From assembly GCF_022230925.1 (NCBI RefSeq), contig NZ_JAKKFH010000001.1, positions 186,001 through 250,000 of the forward strand: a stretch of DNA of 64,000 bases, read 5' to 3'. The notes under the pieces are model-generated. The model was not told the origin of the DNA and searched no databases. It worked only from the letters and a program-made list of their open reading frames with translations. Below are positions 34,345-43,822 of the stretch, one piece after another; positions within the stretch are counted from its first letter, which is position 1, and each line of letters opens with the position of its first letter. The stretch comes from Micromonospora alfalfae. Its GTDB lineage: Bacteria > Actinomycetota > Actinomycetes > Mycobacteriales > Micromonosporaceae. The translations under genes were made by a program, and so were the position numbers.

Positions 34345-34411
34345 GATCTTGCAGTTTGTGTCCCGACTTAGGGGACATCTCGCTCGTTTCGACTACCGAA
34401 AGTGCAAGATC
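34345..34411. repeat. GATC-tipped 67-bp palindrome, copy C
   Basis: GATCTTGCAGTTT pairs with AAAGTGCAAGATC with one mismatch. It lies 15 bp past the stop of the minus-strand gene ending at 34427. Confidence 0.85.
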
Positions 34412-34426
34412 GGCGCGCTCTTCGGG

Positions 34427-35458
34427 TCAGCGGGGCTGGTCGGGGTGGTCGTTGGGCTTGATGTGTTGGGTGCGGTCCGTGTCCGGGTCGGCCGGATGGG
34501 AGATGACCTCGGTCGGGTCGGCGGACTGGCGCGGGATCGCCTGAGTGGGGTCGGCCGACGGCGGCTGCCCGAACGGCGGCGGCGCGGCCGGGGACGGCGG
34601 CGCCGACTGGGGGGCGGGGTTCGCCGGCGGCGCGGACTGCGGAGCCTGGAACGGCGGCGCGGACTGCGGGTGCGGCGGCGCGGACTGCGGGAACGGCGGG
34701 GCCGACTGCGGGGCCTGGAACGGGGGCGACTGCTGGCCGTACTGGCCGGCCTGCGGGTAACCGCCGGGCTGACCGGCCTGCGGGTAACCACCAGGCTGAC
34801 CGGCCTGCGGGTAACCGCCGGGCTGACCGGCCTGCGGGTAACCGCCGGGCTGACCGGGAGCGGGCCATCCGCCCTGCGGCTGGCCGCCGGGCTGCCCCGG
34901 GGCCGGCCAACCGCCCTGCTGCTGCGGCCAGCCGGGCTGGGGCTGACCGTAGACGCCCGGCTGCGGCTTGGCTCGCGGCACGTAGTAGTGGGCACGCCAG
35001 ATGGTGTAGACGACCCAGGCGGCGATCGCGAAGATCACCATCCAGGCGAACCGGGTGAGCACACCGAGCAGCGCGTCGAGCACCTCTGCCTCGGCCAGCC
35101 GGCCCACCGTCCAGATCAGCATTGTCAGCGTGCCGAACAGGGCGCTGACCGCGTACTCGACGACAGCTGCCTGTGTGATCAGCTTCGCCTTCGCCAACAC
35201 CGGCGAGATGTGCGTGGCCAACAGCACCACCAGCAGCGGGAGGCCCACCGCCTCCACTCCGACGAACGCGTAGAAGGCGCTGCCCGCGCGGTCGGTGAAG
35301 GAGCTGTAGTCGTTCGGGGCGATGAGCCGGAGCAGGCCCACGAAGAGGAACACGGCGTTGGCGCCAAGCAGCACGAGCGCGGCGAGCTCCCGCAGTGGCT
35401 TGGTCAGCTGGCGGGCCTGCGTCGCGTCGGCGGACGCGGGCTCGGCGGGGCTGGTCAC
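34427..35458 (-). CDS. Four-helix membrane protein with repetitive Pro/Gln/Gly-rich tail
   Basis: A 343-residue protein. Residues ~20-170 hold four hydrophobic helices, and the rest is a cytoplasmic-looking Pro/Gln/Gly/Ala-rich tail. The tail has four near-identical GGYPQAGQP units and several QSAPPF-type units. Actinobacterial membrane proteins often carry such tails, but I recognise no named family. The GTG start at 35458 has GGGGGAG upstream. It is divergent from fbiA (98 bp apart) and followed by palindrome copy C. Confidence 0.6.
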   Translation of the reverse strand: MTSPAEPASADATQARQLTKPLRELAALVLLGANAVFLFVGLLRLIAPNDYSSFTDRAGSAFYAFVGVEAVGLPLLVVLLATHISPVLAKAKLITQAAVVEYAVSALFGTLTMLIWTVGRLAEAEVLDALLGVLTRFAWMVIFAIAAWVVYTIWRAHYYVPRAKPQPGVYGQPQPGWPQQQGGWPAPGQPGGQPQGGWPAPGQPGGYPQAGQPGGYPQAGQPGGYPQAGQPGGYPQAGQYGQQSPPFQAPQSAPPFPQSAPPHPQSAPPFQAPQSAPPANPAPQSAPPSPAAPPPFGQPPSADPTQAIPRQSADPTEVISHPADPDTDRTQHIKPNDHPDQPR

Positions 35459-35556
35459 GAGCTCCCCCTCGGGGCATCAACGGACAGGGCGCACGTGAGC
35501 CTAGTCTCCCGGGCCACCCACGGATCGGAGGCGTCACGTGCGCGAGGATGGTCGAC

Positions 35557-36504
35557 ATGCGCATCGTGGTTCTGGCTGGCGGCATCGGCGGCGCCCGGTT
35601 CCTGCTCGGCGTCCGGGCGTACGCCCGTGACGTCGGCGCGGAGGTGACCGCCGTTGTCAACGTCGGCGACGACCTGTGGTTACACGGGTTGAAGATCTGC
35701 CCCGACCTGGACAGCGTCATGTACACGCTCGGTGGGGGTGCCGACCCGGAGCGGGGCTGGGGTCGGGTCGGCGAGAGCTGGACTGTCAAACAGGAGTTGG
35801 CCGCGTACGGGGCGGAGCCGACCTGGTTCGGCCTCGGCGACAAGGACATCGCCACCCATCTGGTCCGCAGCACCATGCTCAACGGCGGTTACCCGTTGAG
35901 CGCGGTCACCGAGGCGCTGGCCAGCCGCTGGGAGCCGGGCGTACGCCTGTTGCCGGCGACGGACGACCGCCTGGAGACCCATGCCGTGGTGAAGGACGAC
36001 CAGGGTCAGCGGGCGATCCATTTCCAGGAGTGGTGGGTGCGGTACCGGGCCGACATCCGCACGCACCGTTTCGTGTTCGTGGGCGCGGAGACGGCGAAGC
36101 CGGCCCCAGGGGTGCTGGACGCGATCGCGTCGGCCGATCTGGTGCTGGTCGCGCCGAGCAATCCGGTGGTGAGCGTCGCGCCGGTGCTGGCTGTGCCGGG
36201 GCTGCGTGCGGCGGTGGCGGACGGCCCGGCGCCGGTGGTGGGTGTCTCCCCGATCATCGGCGGCGCGCCGGTGCGGGGGATGGCCGACCGTTGCCTGGCG
36301 GTGCTCGGTACGGAGTGCAGCGCGGCGGGGGTGGGTCGGCTCTACGGCGGCCGGGCGAGCGGCGGCCTGCTCGACGGTTGGCTGGTGGCCGAGGAGGACG
36401 CGGGCACTGTGGTGCCCGAGGTGACGGTCCGCGCGGTGCCGCTGCGGATGACGGACGAGGCGGCGACGGCGGCAATGGTCCGCGCCGCGGTGGAGTTGAC
36501 GTGA
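35557..36504 (+). CDS. fbiA: 2-phospho-L-lactate transferase (FbiA/CofD)
   Basis: A 315-residue CofD-family protein: VLAGGIGGARFL at the N-terminus, NVGDDLWLHGLKICPDLDS, and GLGDKDIATHLVRS. The enzyme joins a phospholactate or phosphoenolpyruvate moiety to FO, giving (dehydro-)F420-0. ATG 35557 is preferred because GAGG lies upstream and MRIVVLAGG starts the fold. ATG 35548 would lack room for that site. The stop overlaps the fbiB start (GTGA), as expected for the conserved fbiAB pair. Confidence 0.93.
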   Translation: MRIVVLAGGIGGARFLLGVRAYARDVGAEVTAVVNVGDDLWLHGLKICPDLDSVMYTLGGGADPERGWGRVGESWTVKQELAAYGAEPTWFGLGDKDIATHLVRSTMLNGGYPLSAVTEALASRWEPGVRLLPATDDRLETHAVVKDDQGQRAIHFQEWWVRYRADIRTHRFVFVGAETAKPAPGVLDAIASADLVLVAPSNPVVSVAPVLAVPGLRAAVADGPAPVVGVSPIIGGAPVRGMADRCLAVLGTECSAAGVGRLYGGRASGGLLDGWLVAEEDAGTVVPEVTVRAVPLRMTDEAATAAMVRAAVELT

Positions 36505-37586
36505 GGCTGGAAATTCTGCCGGTGCTCGGCATCGGTCACGTGACCGAGGGTGACGATCTGGCTGCGGTGATCGCGACCGCTGCGCCGTGGTTGCGCAACG
36601 GCGATGTGCTGGTGGTGACCAGCAAGATCGTTTCCAAGGCGGAGGGGCGGCTCGTCGACGTGCCGGCGGACGGGCCGGAGCGGCTTGCCGCACGGGACGA
36701 CGTCCTGGCCGGTGAGACCGCCCGGGTGGTCGCCAGTCGGGGGGCGACCCGGATCGTGCAGACCCACCACGGCTTCGTCATGGCGTCGGCGGGGATCGAC
36801 GCGTCGAACGTGGACAAGACCCAACTGGTGCTGCTGCCGGTCGACCCGGACGCCTCGGCGCGGGCTCTGCGGGACGCGCTGCGGGAGCGCTACGACCTGG
36901 AACTCGCCGTGATCATCAGCGACACGATGGGCCGGCCCTGGCGCAACGGGCTCACCGACGTGGCGCTCGGGGTGGCCGGAATGCCGGCCATCCGCGACCA
37001 CCGGGGCGAGGTCGACCCGTACGGGAACGAGTTGCAGTTGACCCAGATGGCGGTGGTGGACGAGCTGGCGGGTGCCGGCGAACTGATCAAGGGCAAGTGC
37101 GATCAGGTCCCCGTGGCGGTGGTGCGGGGCTACCTGCCGGCCGCCATCCCGGACGACGCCGGTGGCGCGCGGGCGCTGATCCGCGACGCGGCACAGGACC
37201 TGTTCTCGCTGGGTACCGCTGAGGCCCACGCCGCGGGGCTCTCCGACGCCGCCACCCTGGCCGACGGTCCCGGCCCGACACCGGCCGACCTGAGCGCTGT
37301 GCGACGGGCGATCGACGCGGTCGCCGGGGTGGTCGCCCCCGGCACGGTCTTCACGCTGGTCGACGAGGCCGAGGTACGCGCCGGTCTGGTCGCCGAGATG
37401 CCCGGGTGGCCGGACGGCGCCGACCTGGTGCTCGGCTCGGCCCCGACGCCCGTCGAGCCGATGGGTCTGGTCCGCTTCGGCGCCGACCTGCACCGGCTGC
37501 GCGTCGCCCTGGCCGCCCAGGGCGTCGGGTCGACACTGTTGCCGCCACCGCCCGGCAGCCCGGCGAGTGCTGCGCTCGCCCTGTAG
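36501..37586 (+). CDS. fbiB: Coenzyme F420-0:L-glutamate ligase (FbiB/CofE) without full nitroreductase domain
   Basis: A 361-residue protein. The CofE ligase domain covers about 1-245 (LPVLGIGHVTEGDD, DVLVVTSKIVSKAEGR, TMGRPWRNGLTDVALG, DPYGNELQLTQMAVVDELA). It adds L-glutamates to F420-0. Mycobacterial FbiB carries an additional ~200-residue FMN nitroreductase-type domain that reduces dehydro-F420-0. Here only ~110 residues follow, so that domain is shortened or degenerate. Translation starts at GTG 36501, coupled to fbiA. Confidence 0.9.
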   Translation: MRLEILPVLGIGHVTEGDDLAAVIATAAPWLRNGDVLVVTSKIVSKAEGRLVDVPADGPERLAARDDVLAGETARVVASRGATRIVQTHHGFVMASAGIDASNVDKTQLVLLPVDPDASARALRDALRERYDLELAVIISDTMGRPWRNGLTDVALGVAGMPAIRDHRGEVDPYGNELQLTQMAVVDELAGAGELIKGKCDQVPVAVVRGYLPAAIPDDAGGARALIRDAAQDLFSLGTAEAHAAGLSDAATLADGPGPTPADLSAVRRAIDAVAGVVAPGTVFTLVDEAEVRAGLVAEMPGWPDGADLVLGSAPTPVEPMGLVRFGADLHRLRVALAAQGVGSTLLPPPPGSPASAALAL

Positions 37587-37617
37587 GACCACCCTCGGCC
37601 GGCGCGGAAGGCCCGGG

Positions 37618-38610
37618 TCACGCGTCCAGCATGGCCCGGCCCAGCGGGGTCAACGTGTGCAGCACGCTGTTGCGTTCGCGGTGGCTGACCAGCAGACCAG
37701 CGTTGCGCAGCACGGTGGCGTGCTGGCTCGCCGCCGCCGGTGAGATGTTGAGCTGGCGGGCGACCTCCCCGGTGGTGCAGCCCTCGTCGCTGGCCTGCAA
37801 CACCGCCGCCCTGGTGCGGCCCAGCAGCGCGGCGAGTGATTCGCGGGCAGCACCGGAGGCGGCGCTGGGGTCGGCGGAGACCAGCGCGCCCAGCCGGTCC
37901 ACCGGGTAGACCAGCACCGGTGGCAGCGCCGGGTCGAGCAGTGCGACAGGGGTGGCCGCGCAGAAGAACGACGGAACCAGCAGCAGCCCACGGCCGTCCA
38001 GGTGCAGTTCCCGGCTGTGCGGGTAGCTGCGGACCTCCAGCACCCCGCTCTCCCAGCGCATCGTTGGCCGGAGGCTGGTGAGCAGGCCCTCGACGCCGCC
38101 GTCGAGCAGCGCCCGCGCCCGCCGGGTGCGGTCCGCCGCGACCGCGGCCTGGATCCGGCTCCAGTACGGGCTGATCGCCAGCGACCGGTACTGCTCCATC
38201 GACTCGGCCAGGTGGTGCAGCGCCGACACCTCACCCCGGGCGAGCGCGGCCGCCGAGGAGGGCAGTTGGTTCTCGGCGGCCAGCACGCTCAGGTCCCGCT
38301 GCAACAACTGGGCGGGGGTACGGCGGAGCGCGTCCAGCCCGGCCTCGAAGCCCTCGACGCTGGCGTACGGGGTGAGGAAGTCGGGGAAGTAGCCACGCGG
38401 CGGGTTCAACGCGAAGAGCAGGCGGAGCTGCTCGGAGGCGGAGTCCTGGCGCAGATCCCGGGCCACGCTGCGCCGCCAGTTGGCGGTCAGCGGATCGCGG
38501 GTGCGGCCGCGCAGCACGTGCAGGCTGAGGACCAGCTCCCAGACCGGGTCCGCCGCCGGTGCCACCCGGGTTCGGAGGATGTCCTCCCCAGAAAAGTGGA
38601 TCTTCAGCAT
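37618..38610 (-). CDS. ArsR-family winged-helix regulator with DUF5937-like N-terminus
   Basis: A 330-residue protein. The ~220-residue N-terminal region (FSGEDILRTRVAPAADPVWE, LLLVPSFF) matches DUF5937-type regulators. The C-terminus is an ArsR winged helix around 265-325 (GCTTGEVARQLNISPAAASQHATVLRNAGLL). No metal-binding Cys cluster is visible, so the ligand is unknown. It converges with fbiB 31 bp away. The 280-bp region upstream may contain its own operator around 38665-38700, with no clear palindrome. Confidence 0.8.
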   Translation of the reverse strand: MLKIHFSGEDILRTRVAPAADPVWELVLSLHVLRGRTRDPLTANWRRSVARDLRQDSASEQLRLLFALNPPRGYFPDFLTPYASVEGFEAGLDALRRTPAQLLQRDLSVLAAENQLPSSAAALARGEVSALHHLAESMEQYRSLAISPYWSRIQAAVAADRTRRARALLDGGVEGLLTSLRPTMRWESGVLEVRSYPHSRELHLDGRGLLLVPSFFCAATPVALLDPALPPVLVYPVDRLGALVSADPSAASGAARESLAALLGRTRAAVLQASDEGCTTGEVARQLNISPAAASQHATVLRNAGLLVSHRERNSVLHTLTPLGRAMLDA

Positions 38611-38814
38611 GGAGCGCTCCTGTGTCGCCGGCAGGGGGGTGCCGGATGACCGTTCGACTCTACCTGGCCGGCACTAATCTCCATCTTTAAGCCTGGACTG
38701 AAAAACCTCGACGCCTCCGGGGCGGGTTCGGCATGCTTCCCATGCCCGAACACGGCGCCGCGCGTCCTTGACGCCCGTGCTGCCGGGGGCACCGGGACCG
38801 GGGAGGCCCCGGTG

Positions 38815-38872
38815 ATCGGACGGCACCACGAGGGTCTGCGGCCCTTGTTCCGCAGAGGTGCCGTCCGGTCAT
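38815..38872. terminator. Nested hairpin terminator
   Basis: GGACGGCACC and GGTGCCGTCC form the outer stem. The inner arms TCTGCGG and CCGCAGA form a second stem. It lies 19-76 bp beyond the stop of the gene ending at 38891 and should stop minus-strand transcription. Confidence 0.65.
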
Positions 38873-38890
38873 CCCGCCCCCCGCGCCGGC

Positions 38891-39937
38891 TCAGCCGACC
38901 CAGAGCGCGACCCGATGGTCCTCGTCCGTGACGTAGAACGACAGTCCGTCCAGCTCCGCCACGCCCTCGACGTGGTGAAACGGGGCCAGGTCCGCCACCT
39001 GCTCCCCGACGAGCCGCCGCCCGTCGCCCGCCTCGCCACCGGTCAGCCGGAAGCGGACGTGTCGGGAGGTGACCTCACCCCCACCCGGATGGTCGTCGAG
39101 CAGTACCGACCCCTTGCCCAGCGCGTCGATCGAGCCGATCACGGCCGCGTACCCGCCGTCCGACGTCGGGGTGATCGCGCGGAAGCCGGTCAGCTCCCCC
39201 GGCGGAGTGACGCCAGTCAACGCGTACGCGCCCAACGCCCGCGGCCACTCCCGCTCGGCAGTGAACATGCCCGGCACACCGGCCACCTCGACCAGGATAG
39301 GCTCACCGGCGTCGGTGACCGGAAAACGCAGCCCGAGCAGCACCGTCCCGGCCGGGGTGAACGCCGCAGCCTCCACGTTCAACGGCAGGTCGTCCCTGGC
39401 CAACCGGCTCACCCAGCTCTTCTCCCGGACGGTTCCCCGGGCCAGCGTCTCCACGATGAACCGTTCCCGCACCCGCTCCCCCGCCGGCAGGAGGGTCAGC
39501 GGCGACGCGGCGAGAGCATCGTTCACCGCCCGGTGCAGCCGAAACGAGTTGCGTACCACGTGCACCGGCACCGGCCCGGCCGCCGCGTCGTCCTCACGGA
39601 ACCGGGCCACGAAGGCGCGCCGAGGTCGCAGCGGGCCAGCCTTCGAGCCGAAGTGGGAGCCGAAGACGTACACCCAGCCGTCGTGGTGGGCGAGCGCCTC
39701 ACCGTCCTCGGTCCGCCCGTTCTCCACACCGGCATCCGCCCGCACGTGCAGGGCCGTCCACTCCCCGTCGTCGCCCTCCAGCAGCAGCGCGAGGCAGCGC
39801 TCCACCGGCCCCTCGTCCAGCACGGTCCAGAAGCCCCGCCGGGCACCGTACGCCCGCAGCAGCGCCGCCGACCGCACCGGCAACAGATCGCTGGCCTCGT
39901 TACCGGCCACCACGAATTCGACGAGTCGCACTGTCAC
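38891..39937 (-). CDS. Conserved hypothetical protein, probable beta-propeller-like
   Basis: A 348-residue protein with many short beta segments (GEWTALHVRADAGVEN, DGWVYVFGSHFGS, TPAGTVLLGLRFPV, DGGYAAVIGSIDALGKGSV, LDGLSFYVTDEDHRVALW). These suggest a propeller resembling DUF3616-type proteins; the family match is uncertain. No signal peptide is visible. GTG 39937 opens the conserved region (TVRLVEFV), and the NUDIX gene diverges 39 bp away. A strong hairpin follows its stop. The biochemical role is unknown. Confidence 0.6.
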   Translation of the reverse strand: MTVRLVEFVVAGNEASDLLPVRSAALLRAYGARRGFWTVLDEGPVERCLALLLEGDDGEWTALHVRADAGVENGRTEDGEALAHHDGWVYVFGSHFGSKAGPLRPRRAFVARFREDDAAAGPVPVHVVRNSFRLHRAVNDALAASPLTLLPAGERVRERFIVETLARGTVREKSWVSRLARDDLPLNVEAAAFTPAGTVLLGLRFPVTDAGEPILVEVAGVPGMFTAEREWPRALGAYALTGVTPPGELTGFRAITPTSDGGYAAVIGSIDALGKGSVLLDDHPGGGEVTSRHVRFRLTGGEAGDGRRLVGEQVADLAPFHHVEGVAELDGLSFYVTDEDHRVALWVG

Positions 39938-39976
39938 CGGGCCAGCGTACGGAGCACACGCTCGTACAGTGACGGG

Positions 39977-40594
39977 GTGCCCGACACAGTGATTACCGGC
40001 CCGACCGCCCAGACGACCGACCCCGAGGCGTACAAGGCGCTGCACGCCGACGCCACCGCGTTGCTGGAGGGTTGGCAGCCGACCAGCCCGGACGCGGCCG
40101 GCGCGCGGGACCGAACCCTCGCGCTGCTCGCCGTCGGCCCGGTCGCGATGAGCCGGCAGCACCGCCCCGGGCATGTCACCGCCAGCGCGTTGGTGCTGGA
40201 CTCCACCGGCTCCCGGGTGCTGCTCTGCCTGCACGTCAAGTTCGGGCGTTGGGTGCAGCTCGGCGGGCACTGCGAGCCGATCGACCAGACCCTCGTCGCC
40301 GCGGCGCTCCGCGAGGCCACCGAGGAGTCCGGGATCGCCGGCCTGCGCATCGACCCGGTGCCGATCGACGTGGACGTGCACCAGGTGCAGTGTCAGGGCG
40401 GCTCGGCGCACCACGACGTCCGGTTCGCGGTTATCGCCCCGCCCTCGGCTGTGGAGCAGGTCAGCGACGAGGCCGAGGAGCTGGGCTGGTTCCCACCGGA
40501 CCAGCTGCCCGAGCCGCTGGCCGGCGGGACCGCCCACCTGATCGCACCGGGCCTCGCCGCCCTCAGACGTAGCCCTCTTCGCCTCGCTCCTTGA
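39977..40594 (+). CDS. NUDIX hydrolase
   Basis: A 205-residue protein with a NUDIX box at about 97-119 (GHCEPID, then REATEESG), giving the metal-binding REXXEE core. It would hydrolyse a nucleoside-diphosphate-linked substrate, which the sequence does not specify. The GTG at 39977 is preceded by a weak GACGGG. Its 3' end overlaps the converging mannose-1-phosphate guanylyltransferase gene by 32 bp. Confidence 0.85.
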   Translation: MPDTVITGPTAQTTDPEAYKALHADATALLEGWQPTSPDAAGARDRTLALLAVGPVAMSRQHRPGHVTASALVLDSTGSRVLLCLHVKFGRWVQLGGHCEPIDQTLVAAALREATEESGIAGLRIDPVPIDVDVHQVQCQGGSAHHDVRFAVIAPPSAVEQVSDEAEELGWFPPDQLPEPLAGGTAHLIAPGLAALRRSPLRLAP

Positions 40595-41654
40595 GCTCGT
40601 CGACCAGGGCCTTGACGTCCTGCGCCCGGTCGCGCGGGCAGACCAGCACCGCGTCCGGGGTGTCCACAACGATCAGGTCGCGCAGGCCGAGCACGGCCAC
40701 CAACCGACCCGACTGCGGGACGACAACGAGGTTGCTGCTGTCCCGCAGCAGCACGCCCGGCTTGGCCTCGGTGCCGAGCACCACGTTGCCCGCGTCGTCG
40801 GTTGCCAGCACGTCGCCCAGGGTGTGGAAGTCACCGACGTCGTTCCAGCCGAAGTCGCCCGGCACCGTCGCTACCCGACCCGCAGTGGCCGCACCCTCCA
40901 TCACCGCGTAGTCGACGGAGATCTTCGGCAGGGTCGGCCAGATCGCGCCCAGGACGTCGTCCTGCTCCGGGGTGCCCCAGGCGGCGGCGATCGCGGCGAC
41001 GCCGGCGTGCAGCGCCGGCTGCTGGCGGGCCAGTTCGGCGAGGAAGACGTCCACCCGCCACACGAACATGCTCGCGTTCCACAGGTGCCGGCCCGAACGG
41101 ACGTACGCCTCGGCGACCTCGGCGGCCGGCTTCTCCTTGAATTCGGCCACCGGCCGCCACGGCACACCCTCGGTCGGATCGCCGGTCTCCAGGTAGCCGT
41201 AGCCGGTCTCGGCGCGGGTCGGAGTGATCCCGACGGTCATCAGCATGCCCTGCTCGGCCCCGCGGACCGCCTCCTGAACCGTGCAGACCCAGCTGTCCGT
41301 GTCGCGGATCAGGTGGTCGGCCGCGAAGCTGCCCATCACCGCGTCCGGGTCCCGCGCCGAGATCACCGCGGCGGCCAACGCGATCGCTGCGCAGGAATCC
41401 CGGGGGGAGGGCTCGACCAGGATGTTCTCCTCCGGCAGCACTGTCAGCTGCCGTGCCACCGCCGCGACGTGCGCGGCACCGGTGACCACAAGGGTCCGAT
41501 CCGGTGTGGTCAGCGGCGCGAGCCGTTCGACTGTCGCCTGAAGCAGCGAGGCGCTGGTGCCGGTCAGCGGGTGGAGGAACTTGGGATGGCCAGCGCGGGA
41601 CAACGGCCACAACCTCGTGCCACTGCCACCTGCCGGAATGACCGCATAGAGCAT
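40563..41654 (-). CDS. manC: Mannose-1-phosphate guanylyltransferase
   Basis: A 363-residue nucleotidyltransferase with PAGGSGTRLWPLSRAGHPKFL at its N-terminus, FAADHLI, EFKEKP, WNASMFVW and GDFGWNDVGD, all typical of GDP-mannose pyrophosphorylases. It makes GDP-mannose from mannose-1-phosphate and GTP, supplying glycolipid and glycan mannosylation. The start ATG 41654 begins MLYAVIPAGG. It lies near fbiA/fbiB as in mycobacteria, and a GT4 glycosyltransferase precedes it by 63 bp. Confidence 0.9.
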   Translation of the reverse strand: MLYAVIPAGGSGTRLWPLSRAGHPKFLHPLTGTSASLLQATVERLAPLTTPDRTLVVTGAAHVAAVARQLTVLPEENILVEPSPRDSCAAIALAAAVISARDPDAVMGSFAADHLIRDTDSWVCTVQEAVRGAEQGMLMTVGITPTRAETGYGYLETGDPTEGVPWRPVAEFKEKPAAEVAEAYVRSGRHLWNASMFVWRVDVFLAELARQQPALHAGVAAIAAAWGTPEQDDVLGAIWPTLPKISVDYAVMEGAATAGRVATVPGDFGWNDVGDFHTLGDVLATDDAGNVVLGTEAKPGVLLRDSSNLVVVPQSGRLVAVLGLRDLIVVDTPDAVLVCPRDRAQDVKALVDELKERGEEGYV

Positions 41655-41717
41655 CCGCACATCATGCCCGACGTACCTGCCCAAAGTGGCACGGGTCACC
41701 CGCAGTGGTGCGGAGGG

Positions 41718-42863
41718 TCAGGAACGGGCGCGACTCCACGCCGCGATGTGCACCTCGGCGCTGGACTCCCAGGTGAACTCCTTGGCCCGGTCGAACCCCG
41801 CCTTCGCCAGCGACAACCGCCGCTGCTCGTCGTCGAGCAGGGCGGCCAGGTCGGCGCCGATCTGCTCCGGGTCCTCCGAGGTGTACGCGACAGCGTCGCC
41901 GCCCACCTCGGGCAGCGAGAGCCGGGGCGTGGTCAGCACCGGCGCGGCGCACGCCATCGCCTCCAGGATCGGCAGCCCGAACCCCTCGCCGTAGGACGGG
42001 TAGGCAGCGACCAGGGCACCGCCGAGGAAACCTGGCAGGTCGGCGTAGCGCAGGTAGCCGGGGCGCAGCAGACGCAGGTGCGACGGCACCTCGGCCACCG
42101 CCCGGTCGATGTCCTCGTCGTGCCCCTGCCCACCGGCGATCACCAGGGCCGGCGGGTCGACCCGGTCAGCCACCGCCCGCGCCCACCCACGGATCAGGTT
42201 GGGCACGTTCTTCCGAGGCTCCTTGGCACCGAGGAACGCGACGTAGCTGCTGTTGCCCAGCCCCAGACGCGCACGTACCCGAGCCTTCTCCTCCTCGGTG
42301 GGAGCGTGGAAGGCAGCCTGGTCGACGCCGTGGTAGGCCACGTCGATCCGCGTCGGATCGGCGTCGAGCAGCCGGATCAGCTCGTCCCGGGTGGCCTTGC
42401 TGGGCACTATCACCCGGTCGGCGCGGCGCAGCGAAGTCTTGATGGCGCTGCGGAAGAACGTGCGGCGCGACTTGTCGTAATGCTCCGGCTCGGTGAAGAA
42501 CGTCGCATCGTGCACGGTGACCGTGACCGGGCACCCGGCCCGCAGCGGGCAGGTGTAGAAGGGCGAGTGCAGCACCTCTGCGCCCACCTGCTGGGCGAGC
42601 AGCGGCAGGCCGGTCTGCTCCCAGGCGAGCCGGGCCGGGCGGTGCGCCACGGCGGCCGGAGCCGGGATGATCTCCGCGCCGGGCAGCATGCGGGTGTACC
42701 GCTCCAGATCGGTGCGGAGGCTGACCACCGCCAGCTCCACCCCCGACCCGCACACCTTGCCGAGGGCGCCGAGCAGACCGTCGACGTATCGACCGACACC
42801 ACCACGGTCGGTGGGGACACTCGTGGCGTCGATGAGCACGCGGGGCGGGCGACCGGCGGTCAC
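41718..42863 (-). CDS. GT4-family glycosyltransferase
   Basis: A 381-residue GT-B enzyme: an N-terminal acceptor domain (TSVPTDRGGVGRYVDGLLGAL) and a C-terminal sugar-nucleotide domain with FLGAKEPRKNVPNL, AAYPSYGEGFGLPILEAMAC and the conserved E-x7-E pattern. It most likely transfers mannose, glucose or a related sugar to an envelope acceptor. GTG 42863 has AAGGAG seven bases upstream. Being upstream of the GDP-mannose synthase on the same strand suggests GDP-mannose as donor, an inference only. Confidence 0.87.
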   Translation of the reverse strand: MTAGRPPRVLIDATSVPTDRGGVGRYVDGLLGALGKVCGSGVELAVVSLRTDLERYTRMLPGAEIIPAPAAVAHRPARLAWEQTGLPLLAQQVGAEVLHSPFYTCPLRAGCPVTVTVHDATFFTEPEHYDKSRRTFFRSAIKTSLRRADRVIVPSKATRDELIRLLDADPTRIDVAYHGVDQAAFHAPTEEEKARVRARLGLGNSSYVAFLGAKEPRKNVPNLIRGWARAVADRVDPPALVIAGGQGHDEDIDRAVAEVPSHLRLLRPGYLRYADLPGFLGGALVAAYPSYGEGFGLPILEAMACAAPVLTTPRLSLPEVGGDAVAYTSEDPEQIGADLAALLDDEQRRLSLAKAGFDRAKEFTWESSAEVHIAAWSRARS

Positions 42864-43017
42864 GGGGCGACTCCTTGAACTGGCGGGCCTGTGGGGAACA
42901 ACACTCCGGGGGTAAAGCCTACGCCGGGGCGCGGGGCCGACGCTGACTGCGACCCGACGGTACGCCGACTTGTCATCGTCATCGAGTACGGCCCGCACTG
43001 GCGTATCGTTCGCGCCG

Positions 43018-43707
43018 ATGGCCGACAACATTGCCCGGGTGTTCGCCGACGCGATCGCGACCGACCCGACCCGACCGCTGCTCACCTGGTACGACGACGC
43101 CACCGGCGACCGCACCGAACTCTCCGGCGTCACGTTGGCGAACTGGGTGGCGAAGACCGCCAACCTCCTCGTCGACGAGGTCGGCCTCGCGCCGGGCACC
43201 CCGGCCGGCGTGCTGCTGCCGCCACACTGGCAGACCGCGGCGGTGCTGCTGGCCTGCTGGTCGGCCAAGCTGAGCGTCGTCGACACGCCGGGCGACGTGG
43301 GGGTGCTCTTCGCCGCCGTCGACCAGTTCGACGAGGCGCAGTCCTGGTCCGCCGACGAGCGGTACGCCCTCGGGTTGGCTCCGCTCGCCGCCCCGCTCCG
43401 GCAGGTGCCGCCCGGGTTCGCCGACTACGTCGTCGAGGTACGCGGGCACGGTGACCACTTCACGCCGCAATCCGGCCCGGGCCCCACCGACGCGCACCTG
43501 CTGGGTCGCGCCGAGGCCCGCGCCACCGAGTTGGGCATCCTCCCCGGCGCCCGGGTCCTCATCGACGCGGCCCGGTACCCCGACCCGGTCGACTGGCTGC
43601 TGGCCCCGCTGACCCAAGCCGCCACAGTGGTCCTCTGCGCCAACCAGGACCCGGCCCGCCTGGCCGCCAGGCTGACCGCAGAGAAAGTCACCCACCCCCT
43701 CCCCTGA
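43018..43707 (+). CDS. TIGR03089 family protein
   Basis: A 229-residue actinobacterial protein resembling the N-terminal portion of AMP-forming acyl-CoA ligases (ADAIATDPTRPLLTWYDD, ELSGVTLANWVAKTANLL, PGTPAGVLLPPHWQTA). It lacks the phosphate-binding SGTTG loop and the C-terminal lid, so it is unlikely to be a ligase. ATG 43018 begins MADNIARVF. The function is unknown. It converges with the acetoacetyl-CoA synthetase gene, with palindrome D between them. Confidence 0.8.
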   Translation: MADNIARVFADAIATDPTRPLLTWYDDATGDRTELSGVTLANWVAKTANLLVDEVGLAPGTPAGVLLPPHWQTAAVLLACWSAKLSVVDTPGDVGVLFAAVDQFDEAQSWSADERYALGLAPLAAPLRQVPPGFADYVVEVRGHGDHFTPQSGPGPTDAHLLGRAEARATELGILPGARVLIDAARYPDPVDWLLAPLTQAATVVLCANQDPARLAARLTAEKVTHPLP

Positions 43708-43736
43708 CCCTCCCTGCCCCACCCCCCTGCTCCCGC

Positions 43737-43803
43737 GATCTTGCAGTTTCGGTTGCCGAGATGCGCGGAATGCCCCTTATCTCGCGGCAGAAAGTGCAAG
43801 ATC
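43737..43803. repeat. GATC-tipped 67-bp palindrome, copy D
   Basis: GATCTTGCAGTTT pairs with AAAGTGCAAGATC with one mismatch, and CCCGC/GCGGG flanks lengthen the stem. It lies between converging genes, 19 bp beyond the minus-strand stop at 43823. Confidence 0.85.
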
Positions 43804-43822
43804 GCGGGGGTCAGGGCGGGGG

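Noticed and set aside
38611..38814. Small gene upstream of the ArsR-family regulator
   Set aside because: Short frames of about 60 codons lack start signals and conserved sequence; the region is better read as a promoter.
38858..40594. A 578-codon plus-strand open frame across the region of the propeller-like gene
   Set aside because: It is mostly antisense to the conserved minus-strand gene. Only its last 206 codons, from GTG 39977, form the real NUDIX gene.
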